From NCBI GenBank assembly GCA_028284675.1, contig JANQRI010000038.1, positions 36,922 through 100,921 of the forward strand: a stretch of DNA of 64,000 nt, read 5' to 3'. The DNA comes from Gammaproteobacteria bacterium. Lineage in GTDB: Bacteria > Pseudomonadota > Gammaproteobacteria > HTCC5015. Every line of letters begins with the position of its first letter. The first letter of the stretch is position 1. A program made the translations under genes and the position numbers. The notes beneath the pieces were generated by a model that saw nothing but the letters and a program-made list of their open reading frames with translations, had not been told where the DNA came from and searched no databases. Below, one piece after another: positions 1 through 8,951 of the stretch.

Positions 1-762
1 GTTCTGATCCAGGAAGCTAAAACCAAAGACACCCAGCGCATTCGGATTGGCAACCAGTTTCTGCACTATCAGGTTATCGTTTTCACCGGCTTCGACATAG
101 ACACCGTCTTCACGCACGGTACGGCAGATCTTTTTATAGGCTTTTTTGTCCTGCTTCTTCATCGCTTTCAGCCAACCAAACGATTTACAGCCGCCTTCAA
201 TCGCCAGCTCGTTGAATGCATCACGGGTACCTGAAGTCGGCGGAGGGCCGAGAACTTCTATCTTTTGTTTTGGTAACGATGCATTGACTTCGTTCCAGAA
301 TTTATAGGGGTTCGGTACCAAAGACTCGCTGCCATCAGGATTTGGCACATCTTTGGCCAGCGCGAGGAAAATATCACGCAACTCCAGATTCATTGGCTTC
401 GCGTCCTTCGAGTTGGCGAGCACGATACCGTCATAACCAATTAGAACCTCGATAATCCCGGCAACACCGTTCTTTTGGCACATTTCAAATTCGGACTTCT
501 TGATTCGACGTGATGCATTGGTCACATCAGGGTGCTCGATGCCAACACCTTTGCAAAACAGCTTCATTCCGCCACCGGTACCGGTTGACTCGATTTTCGG
601 TGTTTTAAATTTAGTGGTTTTACCGAATTTCTCGGCAACAACTGTTGCGAACGGATACACTGTGGAAGATCCAACAATATTAATCTGATCGCGGGACGAC
701 TGTGCGGAAACCGATGTATTAATCGCCAACGCGGCCAGCGCGGCAAGCGTGATTTTGTTCAC
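1..762 (-). CDS. pstS: Phosphate ABC transporter periplasmic substrate-binding protein PstS (3' end cut by window edge)
   Basis: Binds phosphate in the periplasm and delivers it to the PstCAB transporter. The frame is open from a GTG at 760-762 to the window edge (254 codons), so the C-terminus is missing. A GGAGG-type ribosome site precedes the GTG. The N-terminus is a signal peptide (VNKITLAALAALAINTSVSA), followed by the family motif IVGSSTVYPFA and STGTGGGMKLF, which contact phosphate in PstS-like proteins. It lies on the same strand downstream of phoBR, and a PhoB-box array stands in front of it, so phosphate starvation should induce it. The PstS family is clear; the rest of the pst operon lies outside the window. 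Confidence 0.93.
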   Translation of the reverse strand, partial: MNKITLAALAALAINTSVSAQSSRDQINIVGSSTVYPFATVVAEKFGKTTKFKTPKIESTGTGGGMKLFCKGVGIEHPDVTNASRRIKKSEFEMCQKNGVAGIIEVLIGYDGIVLANSKDAKPMNLELRDIFLALAKDVPNPDGSESLVPNPYKFWNEVNASLPKQKIEVLGPPPTSGTRDAFNELAIEGGCKSFGWLKAMKKQDKKAYKKICRTVREDGVYVEAGENDNLIVQKLVANPNALGVFGFSFLDQN

Positions 763-887
763 TGCTACCTCCAACTTTTGGTTTTTTAAGAAACTTAAAA
801 TTTACACACCCTACGAATGAACGGACCCGCTAAATCAGGCCACCATTCAGTGCTTTTCACCTGTGGGCGTTAGTCTCACGTCGAAAA

Positions 888-927
888 ATGACAAGAATAT
901 GTTTTTTTTGTTACGGATTTATGACTA
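888..927 (-). promoter_or_regulatory. PhoB-box array upstream of pstS
   Basis: Read on the minus strand, four 7-mers follow at exactly 11-bp steps: TAGTCAT (921-927), CCGTAAC (910-916), a weak AAAACAT (899-905) and TTGTCAT (888-894). The known Pho box is CTGTCAT-N4-CTGTCAY with the same 11-bp phase; the first pair with its AAAT spacer matches 14 of 18 positions. It ends 125 bp before the pstS start. The pattern is seen directly; PhoB binding is inferred. Confidence 0.75.
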
Positions 928-981
928 ATAAATTATCTGCACAAAACCCCATTTATGGGCTTTCTGACTGCAAACCCGACT

Positions 982-2292
982 TTAGAGGGGTTCTTCCGGT
1001 GATATTGTTCGCTCTGGTGGAAATACACACTTAAAGCTGCAACCCTCCCCAAGTGCCGCTTCGATCTGCAGTTCACCCTCATGACGCTGCATAATGTGCT
1101 TCACAATCGCCAGGCCCAGGCCGCTGCCGCCGGCATCACGGGAGCGCCCGGCATCGACACGATAAAAGCGCTCGGTCAGCCTCGGAATATACTCCGTCTG
1201 AATACCCGGCCCGTCATCGGTTACACTGAACACCGCTGAACGCTTCGCATCCATATACCATTTTACCTGCACCCGGGTACCGGCCGGGGTATGCTGCAAC
1301 GCATTACTCATCAGGTTGGTAAAAAGGCTGATCAGCTCTTTCTCCCGGCTTTTGAGATTTAGCCCCGTATCCATCTCAACCTCCAGGTGATGACCGGACT
1401 CCTGTGCCAGATGTTTGATATCACTGATCAGTGCGGTTAATAAAGGCGCGATCCTCACTTCAGAACCCGGCAATACTTTCGGGTCGCTTTCCAAACGTGA
1501 TAACTCCAGCAAGTCCTCAACGATGCTCTGCATTCTGAACGACTGCTGCCGAATCGCATCCAGCACCTGGCGATATTCCCCGCGGATATCATCACTGTCC
1601 AGCAATGACTCCAGATAGCCGTTCATCACTGTCAGCGGCGTACGCAATTCATGTGAAACATTCGCCACAAAATCCCTGCGCATCATTTGCACACGCATAA
1701 AGCTGCTGATATCACGGGCAATTAACAGACGGCCGCCATCACCATAGCGAATAATCCGGATATTCAACTCCATTTGGTCGTCTATAGGAGAAGGCATATC
1801 CAATGAACGGTCGTATGAGTCACTGTTTAAAAATGCATGAAACTCGGGATTACGCACCAGGTTATCAATTCGCTGCCCGATATCCTTCGAATATTTGATA
1901 CCCAGCAATTGTTCCGCCACTCTATTAACCCACTCAACCTCGTTATTCGCCCTTAACACCACCGTGCCGTCCGGCAATGAAATCGCGATTTTTTCCGAGC
2001 GGTCCAGGAGCTCTTTCAGACGATTTTTACGTCGCTTATTGCGCTGTTGAATCGCATAAATACGCCGGACGATTGGTTCCCAGACACCCGACAGGTCAGG
2101 GGTTTTGGATATCTTCGCGCCGACCCTGAGCCAGTTAACCAGTGCCTGCAACTGCAGTGTGTGGGAAATAAGATACGCGAGTAATACCGCGAAAAAACTG
2201 AACATCCAGTGCTGGGTAAACCAGCCAAGAAACACGCCGGAGATTATAACGACGATTAACCTTCGCCGTTCCTCTCCCCAAAACTCGGACAT
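982..2292 (-). CDS. phoR: Phosphate regulon sensor histidine kinase PhoR
   Basis: Membrane histidine kinase that phosphorylates PhoB when phosphate is scarce. The 436 residues match the usual PhoR length. Residues 10-45 hold two short membrane segments, followed by a charged linker and a PAS domain (about 95-200). The H-box NVSHELRTPL has its phospho-acceptor at His214. The C-terminal ATPase domain shows an N box (LMSNALQHTP), DDGPGI and GSGLGLAIVKH. It starts 13 bp after phoB, so the two are probably one operon. No periplasmic loop of any size is seen, as usual for PhoR, which senses phosphate through the Pst/PhoU complex. Confidence 0.95.
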   Translation of the reverse strand: MSEFWGEERRRLIVVIISGVFLGWFTQHWMFSFFAVLLAYLISHTLQLQALVNWLRVGAKISKTPDLSGVWEPIVRRIYAIQQRNKRRKNRLKELLDRSEKIAISLPDGTVVLRANNEVEWVNRVAEQLLGIKYSKDIGQRIDNLVRNPEFHAFLNSDSYDRSLDMPSPIDDQMELNIRIIRYGDGGRLLIARDISSFMRVQMMRRDFVANVSHELRTPLTVMNGYLESLLDSDDIRGEYRQVLDAIRQQSFRMQSIVEDLLELSRLESDPKVLPGSEVRIAPLLTALISDIKHLAQESGHHLEVEMDTGLNLKSREKELISLFTNLMSNALQHTPAGTRVQVKWYMDAKRSAVFSVTDDGPGIQTEYIPRLTERFYRVDAGRSRDAGGSGLGLAIVKHIMQRHEGELQIEAALGEGCSFKCVFPPERTISPEEPL

Positions 2293-2305
2293 GTTTCGCT
2301 CTGAA

Positions 2306-2995
2306 TTATTTTGCCGAGAACCTGTACCCAGATCCTCTTATTGTTTGAATAAATTTATGAAAATCATGTGGTTTTAAAAGCTTGCGCAATCGTAACACAT
2401 GTACATCGACGGTGCGATCCTCAACGTAGGTATTACGTCCCCAAACATGGTCCAATAACTGTTCGCGGCTGTATACCCTGTCCTGATGAGTCATAAAGAA
2501 TTTCAAAAGCCTGAACTCTGTCGGACCCATATTGATTTCCTGACTGCGGGCGCTCACCCGGTGGGAACTGCTGTTTAGCTGCAGTTCGCCAACCTGAATC
2601 AATTCTTCTTCAGTATCGCCTTCAATCCTGCGTAACACCGCCCGGGTACGCGCAACCAGCTCTTTGGGCGAAAACGGTTTGGTCAGATAGTCGTCCGCAC
2701 CGGAATCAAGGCCGTGCACTTTATCATCTTCATCAGCACGTGCGGTCAGCATAATAATCGGAATGCTTTTTGTCAGCTCGTCGCGCTTGAAACGTCGAAC
2801 CAATTCGATTCCACTGACATCCGGCAACATCCAGTCCATTAAAATGACGCTGGGCAGACGCTCTGCGACCTCCAGTTGCGCCTCCTGTCCGTTTGCGGCC
2901 TCACTGAACTCATAGCCGGCACGACGCATCGCAAAACCGACCATTTCGCGTATCGCGGTTTCGTCCTCAACAATCAGAATTCGTTTGGTACTCAT
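2306..2995 (-). CDS. phoB: Phosphate regulon response regulator PhoB
   Basis: OmpR-family transcription factor that activates phosphate-starvation genes. The 229 residues comprise a receiver domain (about 1-120; acidic residues near the start, phospho-acceptor Asp54 in ILMDWMLP, TKPFSP lysine motif) and a winged-helix DNA-binding domain (about 135-228, with the VDVHVLRLRKLL recognition region). It lies directly upstream of phoR. A PhoB-box-like pair sits about 80 bp upstream of the start, which suggests autoregulation. PhoB boxes before both phoB and the nearby pstS support PhoB over another OmpR-type regulator. Confidence 0.95.
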   Translation of the reverse strand: MSTKRILIVEDETAIREMVGFAMRRAGYEFSEAANGQEAQLEVAERLPSVILMDWMLPDVSGIELVRRFKRDELTKSIPIIMLTARADEDDKVHGLDSGADDYLTKPFSPKELVARTRAVLRRIEGDTEEELIQVGELQLNSSSHRVSARSQEINMGPTEFRLLKFFMTHQDRVYSREQLLDHVWGRNTYVEDRTVDVHVLRLRKLLKPHDFHKFIQTIRGSGYRFSAK

Positions 2996-3075
2996 CGGAA
3001 AGCAAACATCTAAGTTTTGTCAATGCTACCTGATAACGCCCGGTATTGCGGGCGGTCTGATTCTATTAAGGTATT

Positions 3076-3093
3076 GTTACAGCATAGTTACAA
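3076..3093 (-). promoter_or_regulatory. PhoB box upstream of phoB
   Basis: On the minus strand the sequence reads TTGTAAC-TATG-CTGTAAC, two 7-mers exactly 11 bp apart, close to the known CTGTCAT-N4-CTGTCAY. It lies 81 bp upstream of the phoB start. The half-site CTGTAAC resembles the CCGTAAC half of the pstS array, so both sites share a local variant of the consensus. Binding is inferred. Confidence 0.7.
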
Positions 3094-3130
3094 CGAACAG
3101 ATCGCTACTACTCTGATCATTGGCAAAGCA

Positions 3131-3154
3131 CAAAAGCCCTGGGTTAACAGGGCT
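3131..3154 (-). terminator. Terminator-like hairpin containing the egtD stop codon
   Basis: On the minus strand AGCCCTG, the loop TTAACC and CAGGGCT form a 7-bp stem followed by TTTT. The egtD stop codon TAA lies in the loop. The structure should end egtD transcription before the phoB promoter region. Confidence 0.6.
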
Positions 3155-4148
3155 GAATCAGAATCAACGAATAGTACGATTGCTCGGCTTCAAAGTGGTG
3201 CACCATCCGGAAGCCACCGTCTGCAAGCAGTTTCTGAATAGAATCCGGCGTGAATTTACGGCTGATCTCGGTCAATATGCGTTCATCTTTGCGAATACTC
3301 AGGTTTTGCCCCAACTCACCTATCTCGATCGTTTGCGCATCTTTCGAAACAAGATACATTTCAATTTGCGCCGCATCAGCATTATAGACCGCTTTATGCG
3401 CAAAGCCCTCAAGGCTGAAATCCGCATCAAGATCACGATTTAATACCCGCAATAAATTGCGGTTAAACTCGGCGGTTACCCCGTCGGTGTCGTTATAAGC
3501 GGCCTCCAGAATATTTTCATCTTTGACACGATCAAAACCCAGCAGCATGTAATCTGTATCATTCATCAGCTCACGCATTTCACCAAGCAACTCCACCGCC
3601 TGCCCATGTTCGAAATTGCCAATAGTGCCGCCCAAAAACACATATAAAATTTTACCGGCAATATTTGGAAAATTATCAAAGCCACCATGATAATCGCCGA
3701 CCAGTGCATTCACTGTGAGCCACGGAAAATCCTCGGTCAGGGTCTTGGCCGTATCGAGCAGCATCGGCTCACACACATCCATTGGCCAGTACTTGGGCTG
3801 ACACGCCGCTGATTCGCACTCCTCCAATAAAAAACGGGTTTTTCGTGAAGTACCGCTGCCTAACTCAACAATGTGAGACGGCTCGATCCGCCGGATAATT
3901 TCAGCAGAGTGTGCCCGTAATAAACTGGTTTCAACACGGGTGGGATAATATTCTTTGGTATCACAGATACGATCAAAAAGCTCGGAGCCATATGCATCGT
4001 AAAAATACTTCGGTGGCAGACTGCGCTGCGACTTCAGCAGGCCATCCTGAGCATCCTCCAATAAGGAAGGCACATGCTTACTCGGCTGCACAACACGGCA
4101 GCTGTACTGATTTCCCGAAGATTGTCGGGCGGTATTGCTGGAAGACAT
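3144..4148 (-). CDS. egtD: L-histidine N-alpha-methyltransferase EgtD
   Basis: Trimethylates histidine to hercynine with SAM, the first step of ergothioneine synthesis. The 334 residues match the family's usual length of about 320. The N-terminal LPPKYFYDAYGSELFDRICDTKEYYPTRVE is the typical EgtD opening, followed by the SAM site VELGSGTSRKTRFLL and by FLGGTIGNF. The C-terminal EISRKFTPDSIQKLLADGGF is also family-typical. No egtB (sulfoxide synthase) gene is in the window, although egtB and egtD are often adjacent. The gene stands alone between phoB and the symporter gene. The start ATG lacks a strong ribosome site but fits the family. Confidence 0.9.
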   Translation of the reverse strand: MSSSNTARQSSGNQYSCRVVQPSKHVPSLLEDAQDGLLKSQRSLPPKYFYDAYGSELFDRICDTKEYYPTRVETSLLRAHSAEIIRRIEPSHIVELGSGTSRKTRFLLEECESAACQPKYWPMDVCEPMLLDTAKTLTEDFPWLTVNALVGDYHGGFDNFPNIAGKILYVFLGGTIGNFEHGQAVELLGEMRELMNDTDYMLLGFDRVKDENILEAAYNDTDGVTAEFNRNLLRVLNRDLDADFSLEGFAHKAVYNADAAQIEMYLVSKDAQTIEIGELGQNLSIRKDERILTEISRKFTPDSIQKLLADGGFRMVHHFEAEQSYYSLILIQPC

Positions 4149-4391
4149 ACAGATTGAATCCTTTTTTGCTGATCGAGCCTAACATGCCCAAGATTTAAAT
4201 AAAACCTTGCCTGCCTGATTGTTGTTAATGCGCATCAGCACAAATCTGAAAGATCACCCGCATATAAGTACATGGATAAAATCCATTTTGGATGCATGCT
4301 AAAAGATTTTCCATCATTCCACTGATCCGGGCTGACACCCGGCTTGGATACCATATAAACTTGCGCATTGCCGTAAACACCGGGGATCAAT

Positions 4392-5747
4392 ATGAGCTTA
4401 TTGGATCAAGTCACACTCTGGACCGGTCAGGTTGCCGGGCTGCTTTCGCATAATCCGCTGACACTGGGGATAATCGTCGGTACCGGCTTATACCTGACAA
4501 TACGCTTAAGGTTCGTCCAGGTTCTCGGCTTTAAACATACATTCCGGGTACTGGCCGGCAAATATAATAAACCGGACAGCAAAGGCCAGGTCAGCCATTT
4601 TCAGGCACTTTCCACTGCATTATCTGCAACGGTCGGTATGGGCAACATCGCCGGTGTCGCCACCGCTATTGCGATGGGCGGCCCCGGAGCATTGTTTTGG
4701 ATGTGGGTCACCGCAAGCGTCGGCATGGCCACGAAGTTTGCCGAATCAACGCTCGCTATCCGGTTTCGTCAGGTCGATGCGAAAGGTGAAATCGCCGGGG
4801 GGCCGATGTACACACTATTGAACGGCCTGAAAATGCGACGCACCGCGGGTATTTATGCATTGTTTGCGTTAATCACCGCACTGGTCATCGGTAATTTGGT
4901 ACAGGCAAACTCAGTGGTCGACGGCCTTGCATTTATCTGGCCCGAACTTAAACAACATGGCTGGATTGTCGGCATCGCGATGGCGCTTCCGGTCGGCCTG
5001 GTGATTATCGGCGGAGTACGCCGGATTGCGAAAGTAGCAAGCGCGATTGTGCCTTTTATGGCGATTATTTATATCGTCTCGGGAATTATTGTGCTGCTGA
5101 CTCATATAGACCGCATACCCGCGGCATTTATCACGATTTTCAATCATGCGCTCAACCCCTGGGCGGTCGGCGGTGCCGCTGTCGGTGAAGCGATCCGCTG
5201 GGGCGTAATTCGTGGTTTGTTTTCCAATGAGGCCGGCCTGGGTTCTTCAGCAATGGCACATGCTGCGGCCCGCACCGACGAACCGGCCCGCGAAGGGCTG
5301 GTCGCGATGATGGAGCCGTTTATTGACACATTAATCATTTGCACGATGACCGGGCTGGCAATTGTTGTTACCGGCGCTTATCAACACGCCGACGGCAGCG
5401 GCAGCACTTCCGTGACCGCAATGGCATTCAGCGCCGGCCTCGGACCTGCCGGAGCTTGGGTAATCGGGATCAGCGTGGTTTTATTCGCATTTTCAACGAT
5501 GCTTTCCTGGTCATACTATGGCGACCGTAGCGCCGAATTTATTTTCGGGGAATCGGCAGTATTACCCTATCGATTAATTTTCACATTATTGGTTATTGTT
5601 GGTGCGTCGGTACCTTTACCCCTGGTTTGGAACCTCGCGGATATCACCACAGTATTGATGGCCGTCCCGAATCTAATTGCGTTGATCTTACTGGCGGCAC
5701 TGGTGAAAAATCTTAAAAATGACTATTTCGAGCGCTATAAAAACTAA
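4392..5747 (+). CDS. Alanine/glycine:sodium symporter (AGCS family)
   Basis: Inner-membrane carrier that imports small neutral amino acids with Na+. The 451 residues are full family length with about 10-11 hydrophobic segments. Family signatures seen are QALSTALSATVGMGNIAGVATAIAMGGPGALFWMWV near residues 70-110 and GLFSNEAGLGSSAMAHAAA near 275-295. The start ATG follows CGGGGATCA. The stop lies three bases before nadC, so the two may be cotranscribed. It could be named AlsT/DagA-like; the exact substrate is not readable from sequence. Confidence 0.92.
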   Translation: MSLLDQVTLWTGQVAGLLSHNPLTLGIIVGTGLYLTIRLRFVQVLGFKHTFRVLAGKYNKPDSKGQVSHFQALSTALSATVGMGNIAGVATAIAMGGPGALFWMWVTASVGMATKFAESTLAIRFRQVDAKGEIAGGPMYTLLNGLKMRRTAGIYALFALITALVIGNLVQANSVVDGLAFIWPELKQHGWIVGIAMALPVGLVIIGGVRRIAKVASAIVPFMAIIYIVSGIIVLLTHIDRIPAAFITIFNHALNPWAVGGAAVGEAIRWGVIRGLFSNEAGLGSSAMAHAAARTDEPAREGLVAMMEPFIDTLIICTMTGLAIVVTGAYQHADGSGSTSVTAMAFSAGLGPAGAWVIGISVVLFAFSTMLSWSYYGDRSAEFIFGESAVLPYRLIFTLLVIVGASVPLPLVWNLADITTVLMAVPNLIALILLAALVKNLKNDYFERYKN

Positions 5748-5750
5748 ACG

Positions 5751-6593
5751 ATGCCTGCTGCAAATCTACCGTTAAAAGCGCTTATCACTGCCAATGTGCA
5801 ACAGGCGCTGGAAGAAGATATCGGCTCCGGCGATATAAGCGCATCACTGATCGCTGCGGACCGGCAAATCAGCGCGGTGATCGAATGCCGTCAGGATGCG
5901 GTTCTTTGCGGTCAGGCATGGGCTGAAGAGGCATTTAAACAAATCGATACCGCAATCCGGCCGACCTGGCTGGCCACAGACGGCGATCAGATGACCGCCG
6001 GCACCCTGGTATGCCGCTTGTCCGGCCCCGCCAGGGGTATTTTGTCTGCGGAACGCACCGCGCTGAACTTTTTACAGACATTGAGCGCAACCGCAACCTG
6101 CACCCGCCAATACGCCGAAAAAATAGCCGGCACCCATGCGGTGTTGCTCGATACCCGAAAAACTCTGCCGGGGCTGCGTGCCGCGCAAAAATACGCGGTA
6201 TGCTGCGGCGGTGGCAACAACCACCGTTTCGGACTGTTCGATGCGTACCTGATTAAAGAAAATCATATCGCTGCGGCAGGCGGTATCGAAGCTGCGGTAA
6301 AAACCGCGAAATCACAACAGCGCGGCGTAATGCTGGAAGTTGAAGTCAGCAATATCGCCGAATTAAATCAGGCACTCGCCGCCGGGCCGGACCGTATTCT
6401 GCTGGATAATTTCGACCTCGCGACGCTTTCTGAAGCGGTCCATATCACCGCTGGACGGATTCCACTGGAAGCATCAGGCAATGTCAGCCTGACAAACCTC
6501 AGAGCAATAGCCGATACAGGCGTGGATTACATCTCTACAGGCGCACTCACCAAGAATATCAACGCGGTTGATTTATCGCTGATCACCGAATAA
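5751..6593 (+). CDS. nadC: Nicotinate-nucleotide pyrophosphorylase (carboxylating)
   Basis: Converts quinolinate and PRPP to nicotinate mononucleotide, CO2 and pyrophosphate in de novo NAD synthesis. The 280 residues are normal length. Motifs seen are EEDIGSGDIS near the N-terminus, LSAERTALNFLQTLSATATCTR, the substrate-binding DTRKTLPGLRAAQKYAV, and CCGGGNNHRFGL with FDAYLIKENHI; the C-terminal half has EVEVSNIAEL and LLDNF. It starts 3 bases after the symporter stop. No nadA or nadB is in the window. Confidence 0.96.
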   Translation: MPAANLPLKALITANVQQALEEDIGSGDISASLIAADRQISAVIECRQDAVLCGQAWAEEAFKQIDTAIRPTWLATDGDQMTAGTLVCRLSGPARGILSAERTALNFLQTLSATATCTRQYAEKIAGTHAVLLDTRKTLPGLRAAQKYAVCCGGGNNHRFGLFDAYLIKENHIAAAGGIEAAVKTAKSQQRGVMLEVEVSNIAELNQALAAGPDRILLDNFDLATLSEAVHITAGRIPLEASGNVSLTNLRAIADTGVDYISTGALTKNINAVDLSLITE

Positions 6594-6711
6594 GGCCGGT
6601 AATCGCGGGCAGCATCATAATCATCAAACATGCTATAGTATTGAACATATTGGTAACCACCCTGTCTGATTCAAACTCAGCGACTCGATATCCCGAAACA
6701 CGGCAACACCT

Positions 6712-8925
6712 ATGGCAACGAACAGTATCTCTGTAACGGAAGCAACCCCACCGGCAAAAAAAACCGCCACGGAAGCACCGAAAGACAAAAAAAACGATCT
6801 GGACTCTGCGCAGTGGTATTTGAACCGGGAGCTGACCTGGCTGGCGTTTAACCGCAGGGTTTTACACGAAGCTGAAGATATACGTACACCGTTGTTAGAG
6901 CGACTGAAGTTTATAGCGATTGTCAGCTCTAATATGGACGAGTTTTTTATGAAACGGATCGGCGGCCTAAAAGAACAACTGGGCGCCGGGGTACAGGAGT
7001 TGACCATTGACGGCCGCAACCCCAAACAGCAAATCGCCGAATGTAACGAAATAGTCCGCGATATAGAAACACAAAAAGACCTGCTGCTACAACAAATACT
7101 CAAGGAGCTGGAAACACACGACATTTTTCTGCTGAACTACTCAGACTTGGCCGAGCATGAACAACAGGAGCTGCGCGAATATTATTTAAATAATATTTTC
7201 CCGTTACTGACCCCGCAAGCTGTGGATTCAGCGCACCCTTTTCCATTTATCTCCAATATGTCCTTGAACCTTCTGGTCTCATTGCACCATGGCGAAAACA
7301 AACCCAATTCTCTTGCGCGGGTAAAAGTGCCGGTCGGAACCGGTGTCCCCCGTTTCTTAAAGCTCGGTGACTCACATCGTTATGTACGGCTTGAAGATGT
7401 GATGGCCAATAACCTGGATTTATTATTTCCGGATATCCCTGTTGAAGCCTGTGATTTCTTTCATGCCACGCGTAATGCAAATACCGAAAGAGACGAAACC
7501 ATTGCAGACGACCTGCTTTCATTGATCGAGGCGGAGCTGCGAACCCGTAAATTTGCACCGATCGTACGTATCGTCGTACAGGCAGGTATGGACAGCTCGC
7601 GGCGCGGCCGGCTTGCGGTAGAACTCGGCCTGAATGAAAACGAAGATGTTTTTGAGCGCAGTGATATGCTGGCAATGCGTGATCTCTTTGAGCTGGCCGG
7701 TATCGAAAAACCGGAGCTGCACTACACGCCGCACCATTCAATAGATCATCCGGCTCTGGTTAACTCCACCAATATTTTCCATACGATTCGTGAAGCCGGC
7801 GCAATTCTGTTACATCACCCCTATGAGGCATTTACCAGCTCTGTAGAGCGATTCCTCGAAGAGGCCAGTTACGACCCCAAGGTCCGTGCGATTAAAATGA
7901 CGATTTATCGCACTTCCAGCGACACAAAAATCATTCAATATCTTATTGATGCTGCCCGTAACGGCAAGCAGGTCGCGGTTGTCGTGGAACTCAAAGCGCG
8001 CTTCGATGAAGCCGCCAATATTCGCTGGGCCAGCCGGCTTGAAGAGGCCGGTATTCATGTCACATACGGTGTCGTCGGTCTTAAGACACACTGCAAAACC
8101 ATTCTCGTGGTACGACAGGACTATAACGGCCTGCAACTTTACACTCATATCGGTACCGGCAATTATCATGCAGGCACCGCTAAAATTTATACCGACCTGG
8201 GTCTGCTGACCTGCAACAAAACAATCGGTCGCGACCTTACTGAACTTTTTAACTATCTCACGACCGGGTATACCCCAAAACGAACATACAAAAAACTCCT
8301 GCCCGCCCCCACCAGACTCAAGAAAGTCATTATTGGCAAAATTCATCGTGAAATTCGTCATCAGGAAGAAGGAGAACAAGGGCATATCCAGTTTAAAATG
8401 AACGCGCTGGAGGACCCGGATATTACGCGCTCACTGTATGACGCTTCACAGGCCGGTGTAAAAATCGATTTGATCGTGCGTGATTCCTGTCGCTTGCGCC
8501 CTGGTATTCCCGGAATTTCAGACACTATATCCGTGATCAGTATCGTCGGGCAGCTATTGGAACATTCCAGGATTTATTATTTTCGAAATGCCGGCAAAGA
8601 GGAATACTATATCGGCTCGGCAGATATGATGCTACGCAACCTTGAACAAAGAGTGGAAATCCTGGCACCCGTGGAAGCCGCCGAATTACAGGCTGATTTG
8701 CGCGCTATTCTGGATATCAATTTGTCCGACCAGCGTAGCGCCTGGGAGATGCAAAGCGACGGCAGCTACATTCAGCGTACACCCAAAGGCAAAGAAACCC
8801 GCAGCTGCCAGGAGCGGCTGATGGAGCTTGCGAAGCAACGCGATGAAGTCGCGCAACAAAAACTAAAACTCAAGCCTCCCAAGTCTCCGCGCCGCCGTAG
8901 CGGTAAAAACCGGCGACACCCTTAA
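6712..8925 (+). CDS. ppk1: Polyphosphate kinase 1
   Basis: Membrane-associated enzyme that polymerises the terminal phosphate of ATP into polyphosphate, reversibly, through a phosphohistidine. The 737 residues are slightly longer than the usual 690, with a charged Lys-rich N-terminal extension (about 1-35) and a basic Arg/Lys-rich tail. The N domain begins YLNRELTWLAFNRRVLHEA; the catalytic part has MTIYRTSSDTKIIQ, GLKTHCKT with the likely phospho-acceptor His460, and YTHIGTGNYHAGTAKIYTDLGL; the second histidine domain has DSCRLRPGIPGIS and GSADMMLRNLEQRVE. It is followed by sixA (opposite strand) and ppx. Confidence 0.97.
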   Translation: MATNSISVTEATPPAKKTATEAPKDKKNDLDSAQWYLNRELTWLAFNRRVLHEAEDIRTPLLERLKFIAIVSSNMDEFFMKRIGGLKEQLGAGVQELTIDGRNPKQQIAECNEIVRDIETQKDLLLQQILKELETHDIFLLNYSDLAEHEQQELREYYLNNIFPLLTPQAVDSAHPFPFISNMSLNLLVSLHHGENKPNSLARVKVPVGTGVPRFLKLGDSHRYVRLEDVMANNLDLLFPDIPVEACDFFHATRNANTERDETIADDLLSLIEAELRTRKFAPIVRIVVQAGMDSSRRGRLAVELGLNENEDVFERSDMLAMRDLFELAGIEKPELHYTPHHSIDHPALVNSTNIFHTIREAGAILLHHPYEAFTSSVERFLEEASYDPKVRAIKMTIYRTSSDTKIIQYLIDAARNGKQVAVVVELKARFDEAANIRWASRLEEAGIHVTYGVVGLKTHCKTILVVRQDYNGLQLYTHIGTGNYHAGTAKIYTDLGLLTCNKTIGRDLTELFNYLTTGYTPKRTYKKLLPAPTRLKKVIIGKIHREIRHQEEGEQGHIQFKMNALEDPDITRSLYDASQAGVKIDLIVRDSCRLRPGIPGISDTISVISIVGQLLEHSRIYYFRNAGKEEYYIGSADMMLRNLEQRVEILAPVEAAELQADLRAILDINLSDQRSAWEMQSDGSYIQRTPKGKETRSCQERLMELAKQRDEVAQQKLKLKPPKSPRRRSGKNRRHP

Positions 8926-8951
8926 CTTTATTGCGACTCAAACCGCAGGAA

